Positions 1-8,107 of a DNA stretch of 27,241 nt are shown in pieces. Each line of letters opens with the position of its first letter. The stretch's first letter is position 1. A program made the position numbers and the translations under genes. Source of the stretch: a virus; the IMG/VR virus record IMGVR_UViG_3300042521_002517, positions 1-27,241 of that record; one strand, given 5' to 3'. The notes beneath the pieces are model-generated. The model worked only from the letters and a program-made list of their open reading frames with translations. It did no database searches and was not told where the DNA came from.

Positions 1-133
1 CATTGAATCAACCATATTTTATGGTATCAAAGGTATTCCACATATGATTATTCTTGATGAAAACAATAACATCCTTCAAAGAATTAGCGGTACATTTACT
101 CAACAACAATTAGAAGAGGCATTACAACAATGA
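1..133 (+). CDS. Thioredoxin-like protein, C-terminal fragment
   Basis: The reading frame is open from base 2 to the TGA at 131-133; its start lies before the window. The 43 visible residues contain YGIKGIPHMIILDENN followed by a Gly and an amphipathic C-terminal helix. This matches the second half of a thioredoxin fold: a cis-proline in GIP, a beta strand ending in a turn, then RISG and the last helix. The catalytic CxxC would be upstream and cannot be checked. A thioredoxin or glutaredoxin-like reductant next to a ribonucleotide reductase gene is common in T4-like phages, so it may reduce the NrdA/NrdB enzyme; that role is inference. It overlaps the next start by four bases (ATGA). Confidence 0.6.
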   Translation, partial: IESTIFYGIKGIPHMIILDENNNILQRISGTFTQQQLEEALQQ

Positions 134-558
134 AGAAATTACTAGCCCTTATTTTACTTGTTCCTTGTTTAGCTTTCGCTCAAAACAAAACAGGTGTTAC
201 ATATGATGTTGTGTTGACACGCGTCATTGATGGAGATACTGTTGCTTTTCAAGCAAATTGGCTTCCCGATCCATTGAAGAAAGAGTTGTCTATTCGTGTG
301 TATGGTGTTGATACACCAGAGAAGTCTTTTCGTGCAAAATGTGAATCAGAAGCTAAACGTGGAGAAGCAGCAACACAATTCACCAAGGACCTTATCAATA
401 AAAGTACAAAACGTCAAATTATCCTTATGGATTGGGACAAATACGGCGGTCGTGTACTTGGTGATATCGTTTTAGATGGTAGGAGTCTTCGTCAGCAACT
501 GATTGCAAATGGTTTTGCAAGAGAGTATTTTGGTGAAGCAAAGATAAGCTGGTGTTAA
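130..558 (+). CDS. Secreted staphylococcal-nuclease-like (SNase) endonuclease
   Basis: The 142-residue product starts with a Sec-type signal peptide (KK, hydrophobic stretch, AFA before Gln18). The mature part carries the SNase active-site pattern: VIDGDT with Asp34, Asp36 and Thr37; IRVYGVDTPE with Arg56, Asp61 and Glu64; and DKYGGR with Arg108. These align with Arg35, Asp40, Glu43 and Arg87 of staphylococcal nuclease, so a Ca2+-dependent phosphodiesterase acting on DNA or RNA is likely. The signal peptide implies export to the periplasm or beyond, where it could degrade extracellular DNA or nucleic acid of competing phages; that is inference. The ATG overlaps the upstream stop. Confidence 0.88.
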   Translation: MKKLLALILLVPCLAFAQNKTGVTYDVVLTRVIDGDTVAFQANWLPDPLKKELSIRVYGVDTPEKSFRAKCESEAKRGEAATQFTKDLINKSTKRQIILMDWDKYGGRVLGDIVLDGRSLRQQLIANGFAREYFGEAKISWC

Positions 559-1206
559 ATGATTGGTCCTATTGATTCATGGCAGAAGTTTGACGTATTT
601 GATCCGGATCTTATCGAAAGACTCCAGCAATACTATGACTCTATAGGTGTTTATAGAACACCGGTTATGAAGAAAGCAGATCCAGGCAAGGCTCTTCAAT
701 GGGTCGAGCCTATTCTGCGGAAATATTATCCAATCAAAAAGTTTCTTGGTGGGAATTTCTATAAGCATGAAGTTCCATACCACCCACACGTTGATCATTT
801 ACCTGAATGGCCTCTTGCTGTTAATTTTGTTATTCCCATTTATGTTGAAGGTACTGGTGTTGATATGATTGTATTTGATCAACGATGGCATATGAAACCT
901 ATAACATGGTCTATGGTTCAAAAAGTGAACGAATTTTTTCGTAATGGATTCTCTGTTACCATGCCTGAGCAGGGTATACCTGGGACACAGGAGATCGAAG
1001 GACACACAGGAAAAGATATTGACCGCGCATTTTGGGAGCGACACCTTGATCATGCACACGCTTATTACTATGGTTTATCGGGTAAAGCGTTCCCTTATGT
1101 GCCGGGAAGTCTTATAATGTTTGAGACAAAGCATATACATTGTACAGGTAAATTCAAAGGCCTCAAGCTAGGTCTAACATTAAGATATTCAGTCGAGGAA
1201 GTATGA
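559..1206 (+). CDS. Putative 2-oxoglutarate/Fe(II) oxygenase-like protein
   Basis: The 215-residue protein starts directly after the SNase stop and overlaps nrdB by four bases. A double-stranded beta-helix oxygenase is suggested by HVD (His77, Asp79) preceded by FYKHEVPYHP, a strand-like AVNFVIPIYV, and a distal segment with His192/His194 and Arg209 in LGLTLRYS. These fit the HxD...H...R set that binds Fe(II) and 2-oxoglutarate. The substrate cannot be read from sequence. T4-like phages of aquatic bacteria often carry several such oxygenases, and two more unrelated ones lie at 18.9-20.15 kb here. The assignment rests on the motif only. Confidence 0.55.
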   Translation: MIGPIDSWQKFDVFDPDLIERLQQYYDSIGVYRTPVMKKADPGKALQWVEPILRKYYPIKKFLGGNFYKHEVPYHPHVDHLPEWPLAVNFVIPIYVEGTGVDMIVFDQRWHMKPITWSMVQKVNEFFRNGFSVTMPEQGIPGTQEIEGHTGKDIDRAFWERHLDHAHAYYYGLSGKAFPYVPGSLIMFETKHIHCTGKFKGLKLGLTLRYSVEEV

Positions 1207-2192
1207 ACGCTACTAAAAGAAAATTAAAACTAACAGATGAAAGAAGTTCATTCAAACCATTTAACTACCCTTGGGCATATGATGCATGGTTGAAACATGA
1301 ACAGAGTCACTGGCTACACACCGAAGTTCCAATGATTGAGGATGTGAAAGATTGGAAGAACAAACTAACAGTATCCGAAAAGAAGTTCTTAACAAATATC
1401 TTCCGGTTCTTTACGCAGGGAGATGTGGACGTTGCGGGCGGATACGTCAAGAACTACTTACCGTACTTTCCGCAGCCGGAGGTGCGAATGATGTTGAGTG
1501 GTTTTGCTGCAAGGGAAGCACTTCATGTAGCTGCTTACAGTCACTTGATCGAGACCTTAGGAATGCCGGAGTCAACGTACAACGAGTTCCTAGAGTACGA
1601 AGAGATGAGAGCGAAGCACGACTACTTCTTATCGATTGCAGGCCAGGATCAGCAGACAATTGCACAGCAGATTGCGGCATTCAGCGCGTTTACAGAGGGA
1701 ATGCAGCTTTTTTCGAGCTTCATCATGCTCCTAAACTTTCCACGTCATGGGAAGATGAAAGGGATGGGTCAAATTGTGACATGGAGTATTGTAGATGAAA
1801 CAATGCATGCAGAGTCTATGATAAAGTTGTTCCGTACATTCATCGAAGAAAACAGGGACATTTGGAATGATGAGCTTAAAGGACAAATCTATACAATTGC
1901 TGGAAAAATGGTTGAGCTCGAAGATCGGTTTATCGATTTATCATTTAGTATGGGTAGTATGGATAATCTGGACGCTGACGACGTTAAACGTTATATCCGC
2001 TATATTACTGATCGTCGCCTTATCAGTCTTGGTCTCAAAGGTATTATGAAGGTAAAGAAGAACCCTTTGCCTTGGGTCGAAGAAATGATTAATGCTCCAA
2101 CACATACAAACTTTTTTGAAAACCGTGCTACCGACTATGCGAAGGGCGCGGTAACTGGTTCGTGGGATGAGGTTTGGGCCAAAGCGGCCTAA
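1203..2192 (+). CDS. nrdB: Class I ribonucleoside-diphosphate reductase, beta subunit
   Basis: The product (329 aa) makes the diferric-tyrosyl radical cofactor that NrdA uses to reduce ribonucleotides to deoxyribonucleotides. Metal ligands are recognisable: Asp74 in TQGDVD, Glu105 and His108 in REALH, Glu165 in FTEG, and Glu199 and His202 in VDETMH. Tyr112, four residues after His108, occupies the position of the E. coli radical tyrosine Tyr122, so this looks like a tyrosyl-radical enzyme rather than a metal-only variant. The C-terminal FFENRATDYAKGAVTG stretch is typical. It is shorter than E. coli NrdB (about 375 aa), as in phage forms. NrdA is presumably upstream of the window. The start overlaps the previous stop (ATGA). 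Confidence 0.97.
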   Translation: MNATKRKLKLTDERSSFKPFNYPWAYDAWLKHEQSHWLHTEVPMIEDVKDWKNKLTVSEKKFLTNIFRFFTQGDVDVAGGYVKNYLPYFPQPEVRMMLSGFAAREALHVAAYSHLIETLGMPESTYNEFLEYEEMRAKHDYFLSIAGQDQQTIAQQIAAFSAFTEGMQLFSSFIMLLNFPRHGKMKGMGQIVTWSIVDETMHAESMIKLFRTFIEENRDIWNDELKGQIYTIAGKMVELEDRFIDLSFSMGSMDNLDADDVKRYIRYITDRRLISLGLKGIMKVKKNPLPWVEEMINAPTHTNFFENRATDYAKGAVTGSWDEVWAKAA

Positions 2193-2217
2193 TTTTAATT
2201 TAATTTGTGAGGAAATG

Positions 2218-3225
2218 ATGAGAAATTTTATTGGTGTATTTTTAATGCTTTTATCTGGTTATGTTAGTGCTCAAAACATTATTACAGGAGCAGGAGCAAC
2301 GTTCCCATATCCAATCTATGCAAAATGGGCGGAAGCGTACAAGAAAGAATCTGGTGTCGGATTGAACTATCAAAGTATTGGTAGTTCGGGCGGTATCCGA
2401 CAAATTAACTCGGGTACGGTTACGTTTGGTGCCTCAGACGCTCCTGTAAAAGGGGATGAGTTAGAAAAAAGAGGACAGGTGCAGTTCCCTGCAATTATTG
2501 GAGGGACTGTACCAATTGTAAACTTAGATGGGTTTGCACCTGGTGAACTACGGATTACAGGTCCTGTTCTTGCACGGGTTTTTATGGGTACGATCACTCG
2601 TTGGAACGACCCTCAACTCCGTGAGTTAAATCCTGGAAAAAATCTTCCTAACTCTGCTATTACAGTAGTTCACCGAGCAGATGGATCTGGTACAACATTC
2701 AACTTCACTGATTATTTGACAGTTGTTAGTAAGGAGTGGGAAGAAAAAGTTGGAAGAGGTGCAGCAGTAAAGTGGCCAGCTGCTAGTTCAGTCGGCGGTA
2801 AAGGCAATGAAGGTGTAGCTGCTAATGTTGGTAGAATTAAAGGATCAATCGGTTATGTTGAATATGCTTATGTTAAAAAGAATAACATGACATATCTCAA
2901 ATTACAAAATAAAGATGGAGCATTTGTCGATCCAGATGATACATCATTTGCTGCTGCAGCAGAGGGGGCGGACTGGTTTAGCATACCGGGAATGGGTCTC
3001 AGTATTGTTGAACAGCCTGGTAAGATTACTTGGCCTATCAGTACTGCTAGCTTCATTATCATGTACAAAGAGCCAAAGGATAAAAAAGCAAGTGATGATG
3101 TGTTGAAGTTTTTTGACTGGGCGTTTAAAAATGGTGCCAAAATGAGTGAAGAACTAGACTATGTGCACTTGCCTGTATCTCTTCAAAACGAAATTAGGAA
3201 ACGTGTTTGGTCTCAAATTAAGTGA
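2218..3225 (+). CDS. pstS: Periplasmic phosphate-binding protein of the Pst ABC transporter
   Basis: The protein is 335 aa from the ATG at 2218, chosen because GAGGA at 2209-2213 precedes it and because a clear Sec signal peptide follows (FIGVFLMLLSGYVSA, cleavage before Gln). PstS signatures appear in order: GAGATFPYPIYAKW, NYQSIGSSGGIRQI, FGASDAP, HRADGSGTTFNFTDYL, and GNEGVAANV...GSIGYVEYAY. They contain the Thr/Phe, Ser, Asp and Arg-Asp-Ser-Gly-Thr residues that hold phosphate. Phage PstS is known as an auxiliary metabolic gene, notably in cyanophages, and should supply the host Pst transporter during phosphate-limited infection. No Pst permease genes are present. No Pho box is obvious in the 25-bp gap upstream, so it probably depends on read-through from nrdB. 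Confidence 0.96.
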   Translation: MRNFIGVFLMLLSGYVSAQNIITGAGATFPYPIYAKWAEAYKKESGVGLNYQSIGSSGGIRQINSGTVTFGASDAPVKGDELEKRGQVQFPAIIGGTVPIVNLDGFAPGELRITGPVLARVFMGTITRWNDPQLRELNPGKNLPNSAITVVHRADGSGTTFNFTDYLTVVSKEWEEKVGRGAAVKWPAASSVGGKGNEGVAANVGRIKGSIGYVEYAYVKKNNMTYLKLQNKDGAFVDPDDTSFAAAAEGADWFSIPGMGLSIVEQPGKITWPISTASFIIMYKEPKDKKASDDVLKFFDWAFKNGAKMSEELDYVHLPVSLQNEIRKRVWSQIK

Positions 3226-3235
3226 AGGATGCGAC

Positions 3236-3928
3236 ATGGCTAAGGGATACTTAAATTTTCGTGATGGAACAGAACTTGATCTTGATTATGCCTTCCCAAG
3301 CCATCTCAAGAAAGTAGCCATGTCAATGTCAGGAGGGGTGGAGTCAGCAGCACTCTACCTTCTCCTCGAACGTTTCTATGGTAAAGAAAACGTGTATGTG
3401 TTTACAGCTCATGTACCACGACGTTATTGGGAAGCCGTGAAAGCACTTGAGCTCTGTGATTATCTTGGCGTTACACAAAGAAAGGTTATATCAGATACTC
3501 CTGCGTTTAATGATATGAGTCCTCCTGAGAACAAACGCATGAGGCTACTTGCTAAGCAGCAATGTAATTTTGATGGATGGTTCAATGGGGCCAATAAACT
3601 CATGTTCGCTCCGACAAAAATACTATCACAAACACAAAAAAATTTTGTTAGATCAGAAAACGTTTACCTGCCTTTTATTGACCTCTTAAAACAAAACACG
3701 ATCGAAATCTTTTACCTTCTTAGTCGACAAGATGTCTTGTTTAACACTCACTCCTGTACGATAAACCATTTCAATAACAATCATTGTGGTACGTGTTACT
3801 GTTGTCATGAACGAGTGAGAGGGTTTGCTGTTTTGGGCGAGCGAGACAAAGCTACATATAACGTCGAGTGGAATAACATGCTTCAAGAGTGTTTCTACAG
3901 CGACAAACATATAGTTAAAAACTGGTAG
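3236..3928 (+). CDS. QueC-like PP-loop ATPase (7-cyano-7-deazaguanine synthase family)
   Basis: The protein is 230 aa. The ATG at 3236 is preferred over an in-frame upstream one (3161) that would run deep into pstS; GAAGGA lies seven bases before it. The N-terminal PP-loop is MSMSGGVES (residues 29-37), the ATP-pyrophosphatase signature. The C-terminal part has Cys174 and CGTCYCC (Cys184, 187, 190) followed by HERVRGF, matching the zinc-binding SCx(n)CGxCxxCxxR pattern of QueC. QueC converts 7-carboxy-7-deazaguanine to preQ0. Phages use preQ0-pathway enzymes to make 7-deazaguanine-modified DNA resistant to host nucleases. QueD, QueE, FolE and DpdA are not visible here; a YhhQ-type transporter is at 17.7 kb. 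A related PP-loop enzyme is the alternative. Confidence 0.72.
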   Translation: MAKGYLNFRDGTELDLDYAFPSHLKKVAMSMSGGVESAALYLLLERFYGKENVYVFTAHVPRRYWEAVKALELCDYLGVTQRKVISDTPAFNDMSPPENKRMRLLAKQQCNFDGWFNGANKLMFAPTKILSQTQKNFVRSENVYLPFIDLLKQNTIEIFYLLSRQDVLFNTHSCTINHFNNNHCGTCYCCHERVRGFAVLGERDKATYNVEWNNMLQECFYSDKHIVKNW

Positions 3929-3937
3929 GAGTAGCTT

Positions 3938-4117
3938 ATGCTTGACGACGAACAAGATGGACCAATTATCTGTTACAACTGTGACGCTGAATTTATCGTC
4001 CACACCCCATACAAAACAGAGGAATCAGTATGCTTTTGTCCATACTGTGGTAGTGAGGTCGAAGGAGACGATGAAGAAATGGATGACGATCTTTTTGACG
4101 AACTTGATCCGAGATGA
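3938..4117 (+). CDS. Small acidic zinc-ribbon protein
   Basis: The 59-residue protein starts nine bases after the QueC-like stop behind TAGGAGTAG. It carries CYNC near residue 12 and CFCPYCG near residue 32, two Cys knuckles forming a treble-clef or zinc-ribbon fold. The C terminus is extremely acidic (VEGDDEEMDDDLFDELD). Such small ribbon proteins in phages may bind nucleic acid or RNA polymerase, and the acidic tail could act as a nucleic-acid mimic or a protein contact; neither can be told from sequence. The stop overlaps the start of the GIY-YIG gene by four bases (ATGA). Confidence 0.8.
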   Translation: MLDDEQDGPIICYNCDAEFIVHTPYKTEESVCFCPYCGSEVEGDDEEMDDDLFDELDPR

Positions 4118-4509
4118 CTTGGCTCCTTAACGGAGCCGTTTTTGAAGAACCTTCTGAAAATGATTATGGATTTGTATACAAAATAACAAACAATATTGAT
4201 AGTAAAGTTTACATTGGTAAAAAGTTATTTTGGTTTAAGAAGACAAAGACATTAAAAGGCAAGAAAAAAAGATATTTGGCTCCTTCTGATTGGAAAACAT
4301 ATTTCGGTAGTTCTAAAGCAGTTCAAGAAGACGTTAAACGTCTTGGTGAAGATATGTTTACTCGTGAAATAATCCGTCTATGTAAGAATAAAGGTGAATG
4401 TTCATATTATGAAGCCAAATTTCAATTCGAACATAATGTTCTATACGAACCACAAAGGTATTACAACGACTGGATTATATGTCGTGTGCATAGAAAACAC
4501 ATATTATGA
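4114..4509 (+). CDS. GIY-YIG nuclease domain protein
   Basis: The 131-residue product has a GIY-YIG core: GFVYKITN (residues 19-26) and KVYIGKK (31-37), then SDWKTYFGSS and a Glu in YEAKFQFEHNVL that may be the metal ligand. It resembles stand-alone phage GIY-YIG proteins ending in YYNxWIxCRVHRxHI, a group often annotated as putative homing or Seg-like endonucleases. No DNA-binding extension is present, so it may be a resident phage nuclease. The start at 4114 is supported by the ATGA overlap and because the domain begins 20 residues in. Unusually, a terminator-like hairpin sits in codons 3-10 (see 4121-4143). It overlaps the radical SAM gene by four bases. Confidence 0.8.
   Translation: MTWLLNGAVFEEPSENDYGFVYKITNNIDSKVYIGKKLFWFKKTKTLKGKKKRYLAPSDWKTYFGSSKAVQEDVKRLGEDMFTREIIRLCKNKGECSYYEAKFQFEHNVLYEPQRYYNDWIICRVHRKHIL
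4121..4143 (+). terminator. Rho-independent terminator inside the GIY-YIG coding start
   Basis: GGCTCC (4121-4126), loop TTAAC, GGAGCC (4132-4137), then G and five T. This is a perfect six-base-pair stem followed by a U-tract, the canonical intrinsic terminator form. It lies seven bases after the GIY-YIG start codon, so transcription from the pstS/queC side should partly stop here, while translating ribosomes could melt the hairpin. Confidence 0.78.
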
Positions 4510-6017
4510 ATAATTATGTTGATGTTGTAATATTTGAGGCTGCGTGGTCCTACATCACACAGACTACTACCGATGTTCACCTTAATGAAAAGCACGGTGG
4601 CATTTCATTTAATGGTGACCGTACATCATATCCATCTCGTTTCCTTGGACCCTCCAAAATAGCACAACGAATTCGCGAAGGTGGATATACTTGCCAAGTC
4701 ATATCTTTTGTTCACTTCCTCAATCAAGATCAACTTGTAAGTATTATTAACAAGTTCGTTGGGCCTAGAACTATTATTGGTATTAGTTCAACTTTTGCCA
4801 ATGGTAGAGGATGTAAAGCCATTGCTCATTTTATGCGCAATATCATTGGCCCAAAGATCACTAACACAAACAAAACAATTATCGGTGGACCTTCGGCTCA
4901 CATTTGGTCAAAGATTATTGAAAAAAACGGCTATCAGTTTGACCACGTTATAGTAAGTTTTGCTGAGAACAAAATCCTTCAAATCATTAATAACATTAAG
5001 AATTCGGGTCTCTTTAGAAAGATCACTGCACCTTGGGACATTCAAACCTGCCAGCATAGGTGGCATTCTTCATCTATTATTCAACGTAATGAGTCACTTC
5101 CGCTAGAGTGTGCAAGAGGATGTATCTTTGAGTGTAAGTTCTGTCGTTTTACTATGCTAGGTAAAAAGAAAGGCACATATGTACGGGACATCAATTTAAT
5201 AAAAGACGAAATGTTGTATAACTATGATCATTTTGGTACAACAAACTATATGTTGACTGATGATACCTTCAATGACACACCAGAGAAGGTTGAGGCCTGG
5301 GCGGATATGGTAAGTAGCCTACCTTTCAAAATCCAGTATGTGACATACTTGCGCGTGGACTTGATACATCGCTTTCCACATACAGCCAAACTCCTGCAAG
5401 ACTCGGGTCTGCTAGCCACGCATTTTGGTATAGAGTCCCTAACGCCGAAAGCGTCAACCCTCATCGGCAAAGCATGGTCAGGTAAACATGCACGTGAGTA
5501 TGTTCCTGAGCTTACTAAAAATGTATGGGGTGACAAAATAAATGTGTTCATATCTTTGATAGCAGGACTACCTCATGAAACACCAGACGATTGGCAAAGA
5601 GCAGGAGAATGGGCTGTTGAAAACAATCTTAGTGCCTATTATGCGACGTTAGGCATAGAAAAGTTCAGAAATAACTACAAAGGTATCTGGAATGAAGATG
5701 AACGTGAAGGTATAAGCTACTTCGATATTCATGCTGAAGAGTATGGATATCAATTCGTTACACATAAAGGTCGATCAATGTGGATCCTTGATGGAATGAC
5801 CGAACACGATGTAGCAAGACGTGTTGCGCCGTTGAATGATTACTTCGACAAGCATTGTCGGGTCACTGCTTGGGGCACAATGGAGATGTTATCACTAGGT
5901 ATTAATCAAAATTATATATTAAACAACCCTCGTAATGTTGTATATGGCAATACAACCTTCAATACTCTCCGTGATGATTTCGTAACAAATTACTTCCACG
6001 GACTGATGGAATTATAA
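4506..6017 (+). CDS. Radical SAM enzyme, first of a tandem pair
   Basis: The 503-residue protein has an N-terminal Rossmann-like region (VDVVIFEAAW, LGPSKIAQRIREGGYTCQVI, TIIGISST, TIIGGPSAHI) that resembles a B12-binding fold but lacks the DxHxxG cobalamin-ligand motif. The radical SAM core starts at ECARGCIFECKFC with Cys206, Cys210 and Cys213 for the [4Fe-4S] cluster, preceded by Cys202. DDTFND, YLRVDL, FGIESL and IAGLPHE mark later strands of the barrel. It would cleave S-adenosylmethionine to a 5'-deoxyadenosyl radical; the substrate is unknown. It is a clear paralogue of the next gene (for example LPLECARGCIF against VPLETSRGCIF) and overlaps it by one base, suggesting joint function. 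Confidence 0.92.
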   Translation: MNNYVDVVIFEAAWSYITQTTTDVHLNEKHGGISFNGDRTSYPSRFLGPSKIAQRIREGGYTCQVISFVHFLNQDQLVSIINKFVGPRTIIGISSTFANGRGCKAIAHFMRNIIGPKITNTNKTIIGGPSAHIWSKIIEKNGYQFDHVIVSFAENKILQIINNIKNSGLFRKITAPWDIQTCQHRWHSSSIIQRNESLPLECARGCIFECKFCRFTMLGKKKGTYVRDINLIKDEMLYNYDHFGTTNYMLTDDTFNDTPEKVEAWADMVSSLPFKIQYVTYLRVDLIHRFPHTAKLLQDSGLLATHFGIESLTPKASTLIGKAWSGKHAREYVPELTKNVWGDKINVFISLIAGLPHETPDDWQRAGEWAVENNLSAYYATLGIEKFRNNYKGIWNEDEREGISYFDIHAEEYGYQFVTHKGRSMWILDGMTEHDVARRVAPLNDYFDKHCRVTAWGTMEMLSLGINQNYILNNPRNVVYGNTTFNTLRDDFVTNYFHGLMEL

Positions 6018-7555
6018 TGGCTGTTGATTTTTTAATACTAGCTGCCGACTCCTCGATGGGTGGGGATTACCACGCTTCTTATAAAAAAGTTAAAGAAGAC
6101 GTGAGAGCTATCAATGCTCATTTGTACGAACTTCACATCCACTTGGGAATGCGTGTCCTGGGCCCTTCAAAGATTGCGTGGATAGCACGCAAACATGGGT
6201 ACACATCACAAGTGCTGTCAAAGCTCCAAATGCTCACCGCTCAGGAAATTTTGTCTCTCTGTGAAGGGTTCGTTAATGAGAAAACAATCATTGGTATCTC
6301 AACTAGCTTACTGGGGTATCCACATGGTGACTTCTCGACGCAATCATTTCACGACAGTAATTTACAGGATGAGAGTGCAATACATAAACTTATTCATACC
6401 ATTGATCACTTTAGAGAAAAGTACAAAACAAAGATTATAGTTGGTGGATCACAAGCTGTTGCATTCCAAGATATTTTTGAAGCTGATTATATGCTTCAGG
6501 GCGAAGCGGAGAATACGTTACCACAGTTGCTTGATAAGATAAAAAGAAGTGGTATCCAAAAACAACCATACGACTGGCAGATAACAACTTGTGATTTTAA
6601 ATGGCACGACACTGATTGTATTGTTCCTAGAGAGCCAGTTCCATTAGAGACCTCAAGAGGATGCATCTTCAGATGTCGGTTCTGTCAATTTGCAAACATT
6701 GGTAAGAAGATAGGTACATTCGAACGACCTCTTGAAAATATTAAAGAAGAGATATGTAATAATTATGAAAAGTATCAAACTACCCACTACTGGTTAGCTG
6801 ACGATACTTTTAATGATAATGACGAACGCGTTAATCAATTTTGCGAGATGTTAGAGTCACTTCCCTTCAGAATTAATCTGATGGGTTACATTCGTCTTGA
6901 TCTTGCTCATAGGTATCAAAAAACCACACAACGTCTTCTGAATGCTGGACTTGTTGGGTGCTCATTTGGAATCGAATCCTTTCACCCCCAAGCAGCTAAT
7001 GCTGTTGGTAAAGCGTTTAGTGCAAAGTATGCCAAGGAATTTCTCGATCACTTCTACTTTGATATGGCCAAAGAGAACGTGATGATTAATTGTTGCAACA
7101 TTATTGGGTTACCTGGTGAAGGGATTAAAGACCTAGAAAAAACGTTAGATTGGTATTCAAAACGAAGACATATACACATGAATTGGTCTGCTTTAACTCT
7201 ATATGACCCCACTCGTTCAAAAAAAGAACAAGAGAAGAGTATTTTTGAGAAAGAGGCATCTAAGTATGGATATGTGTTTTTTGAAGACAAGCCGATAAAC
7301 TATTGGGAAAGCCCAACAATGAATTGGGATATGGCTGTGACTATACGTAATCGTATAACTCGTAAAATGAAAAATCACAATATTGAAGCCGGTGAGCCTT
7401 GGCTAAACATGCATTATTTGAGTATACTAGGCATTACGCCGAAAGAAGCAAGAGCCAGATATCAGAACTGGGAGAAATTGTATTTGCAAGAGACAAGAAA
7501 GATCATTGACCATAACAGTCAATACTTTAACTTTATTAAATGGAAGTACACATGA
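6017..7555 (+). CDS. Radical SAM enzyme, second of a tandem pair
   Basis: The 512-residue protein is laid out like its upstream neighbour: N-terminal LGPSKIAWIARKHGYTSQVL, IIGISTS and IIVGGSQAV, then RGCIFRCRFC with cluster ligands Cys216, Cys220 and Cys223, ADDTFND, YIRLDL, FGIESF and IIGLPGEG. The C-terminal region differs more (NYWESPTMNWD). Retention of all three cysteines in both copies argues for two active enzymes or a heterodimer rather than a decaying duplicate. Substrate and pathway cannot be told; radical methylation, thioether formation and epimerisation are all known for this superfamily. It starts on the last base of the previous stop (TAATG) and overlaps the next gene by ATGA. 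Confidence 0.92.
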   Translation: MAVDFLILAADSSMGGDYHASYKKVKEDVRAINAHLYELHIHLGMRVLGPSKIAWIARKHGYTSQVLSKLQMLTAQEILSLCEGFVNEKTIIGISTSLLGYPHGDFSTQSFHDSNLQDESAIHKLIHTIDHFREKYKTKIIVGGSQAVAFQDIFEADYMLQGEAENTLPQLLDKIKRSGIQKQPYDWQITTCDFKWHDTDCIVPREPVPLETSRGCIFRCRFCQFANIGKKIGTFERPLENIKEEICNNYEKYQTTHYWLADDTFNDNDERVNQFCEMLESLPFRINLMGYIRLDLAHRYQKTTQRLLNAGLVGCSFGIESFHPQAANAVGKAFSAKYAKEFLDHFYFDMAKENVMINCCNIIGLPGEGIKDLEKTLDWYSKRRHIHMNWSALTLYDPTRSKKEQEKSIFEKEASKYGYVFFEDKPINYWESPTMNWDMAVTIRNRITRKMKNHNIEAGEPWLNMHYLSILGITPKEARARYQNWEKLYLQETRKIIDHNSQYFNFIKWKYT

Positions 7556-7740
7556 AAGCATTGAAGAAACAACAGATCAAAGAAAACATTACTCTTCAGA
7601 ATCGATTTAATAATGAACTCATTACTGGTGATGTTCTTTCAGAGGATGAAATTGAAGGTAAGAAGTTCTTCGTTGTAAGGACAGGACAACCTTCACGGGT
7701 TCTTAAACTTGCTAAGGATGCATATACCTTAAAAAAATAA
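7552..7740 (+). CDS. Small conserved-type hypothetical protein
   Basis: The 62-residue product is not recognised. The ATG at 7552 is preferred to one 12 bases upstream because it forms the ATGA overlap used throughout this operon. The N terminus is lysine-rich (MKALKKQQIKEN) and the rest (GDVLSEDEIEGKKFFVVRTG...VLKLAKDAYTLKK) looks like a small beta-strand-rich domain. It ends the radical SAM operon and is followed directly by the promoter at 7754. Confidence 0.65.
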   Translation: MKALKKQQIKENITLQNRFNNELITGDVLSEDEIEGKKFFVVRTGQPSRVLKLAKDAYTLKK

Positions 7741-7753
7741 TTTTGTTGGTATG

Positions 7754-7782
7754 TTGACTTTTGTTTTTTTATTCTTTAATAT
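7754..7782 (+). promoter_or_regulatory. Sigma70-type promoter for the HTH-like gene
   Basis: TTGACT (7754-7759), a 17-bp spacer rich in T, and TAATAT (7777-7782). Both boxes match the bacterial housekeeping consensus with one mismatch or two. The gene at 7830 is the first downstream and is closed by a terminator at 8108, making this a likely monocistronic unit read by host RNA polymerase. Confidence 0.75.
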
Positions 7783-7829
7783 GTCGTGGCTTGCTTAACA
7801 AGCGTTTCTTAACCAAAGGAGAACTTTAT

Positions 7830-8087
7830 ATGATGACTCAAAAGCAAAAACTTCGTCGTGCTTTTAACAATGGTGCTGTTTTGACCACGAAGCAAATTCG
7901 TAACCTTTATCGTATTGCTTCCCCTACGAAAGTTATTAGCCAACTTCGCCTTGAAGATGGTTTTCCTGTGCATTCTGTTCAAACGGTTACCAGCCGTGGT
8001 GAAACGGTAGTTAAGTACCGTACTGGCCGTCCTGGTCCTCGTGTTGTTGCAGCAGGTTATCGCGCTATTAGTTTGGGCCTTGCCTAA
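7830..8087 (+). CDS. Putative winged-helix/HTH DNA-binding protein
   Basis: The 85-residue basic protein starts at 7830 (or the next codon, 7833) behind AAAGGAG at 7815-7821. Residues 8-45 (LRRAFNNGAVLTTKQIRNLY, then PTKVISQLR) look like a helix-turn-helix in which a scaffold helix is followed by a recognition helix, and the C-terminal part (SRGETVVKYRTGR) like a beta wing. It is similar in style to small phage winged-helix proteins. It has its own strong promoter and terminator, unlike nearly all neighbours, which suggests a highly expressed early regulator or nucleoid-type protein; the regulatory role is inference. Confidence 0.65.
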   Translation: MMTQKQKLRRAFNNGAVLTTKQIRNLYRIASPTKVISQLRLEDGFPVHSVQTVTSRGETVVKYRTGRPGPRVVAAGYRAISLGLA

Positions 8088-8107
8088 ATGTTAGTTTAGT
8101 GTAAACT

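Noticed and set aside
214-242. TTGACA with TACTGT inside the SNase gene
   Set aside because: The -10 match is poor and the position is within a conserved coding motif (VIDGDT), which explains the bases.
1352-1798. 148-residue frame overlapping nrdB
   Set aside because: It lies in another frame fully inside nrdB, whose metal ligands and radical Tyr are intact.
5246-5551. Minus-strand frame opposite the radical SAM gene
   Set aside because: It is a shadow of a conserved protein with no ribosome site; no minus-strand gene in the window has independent support.
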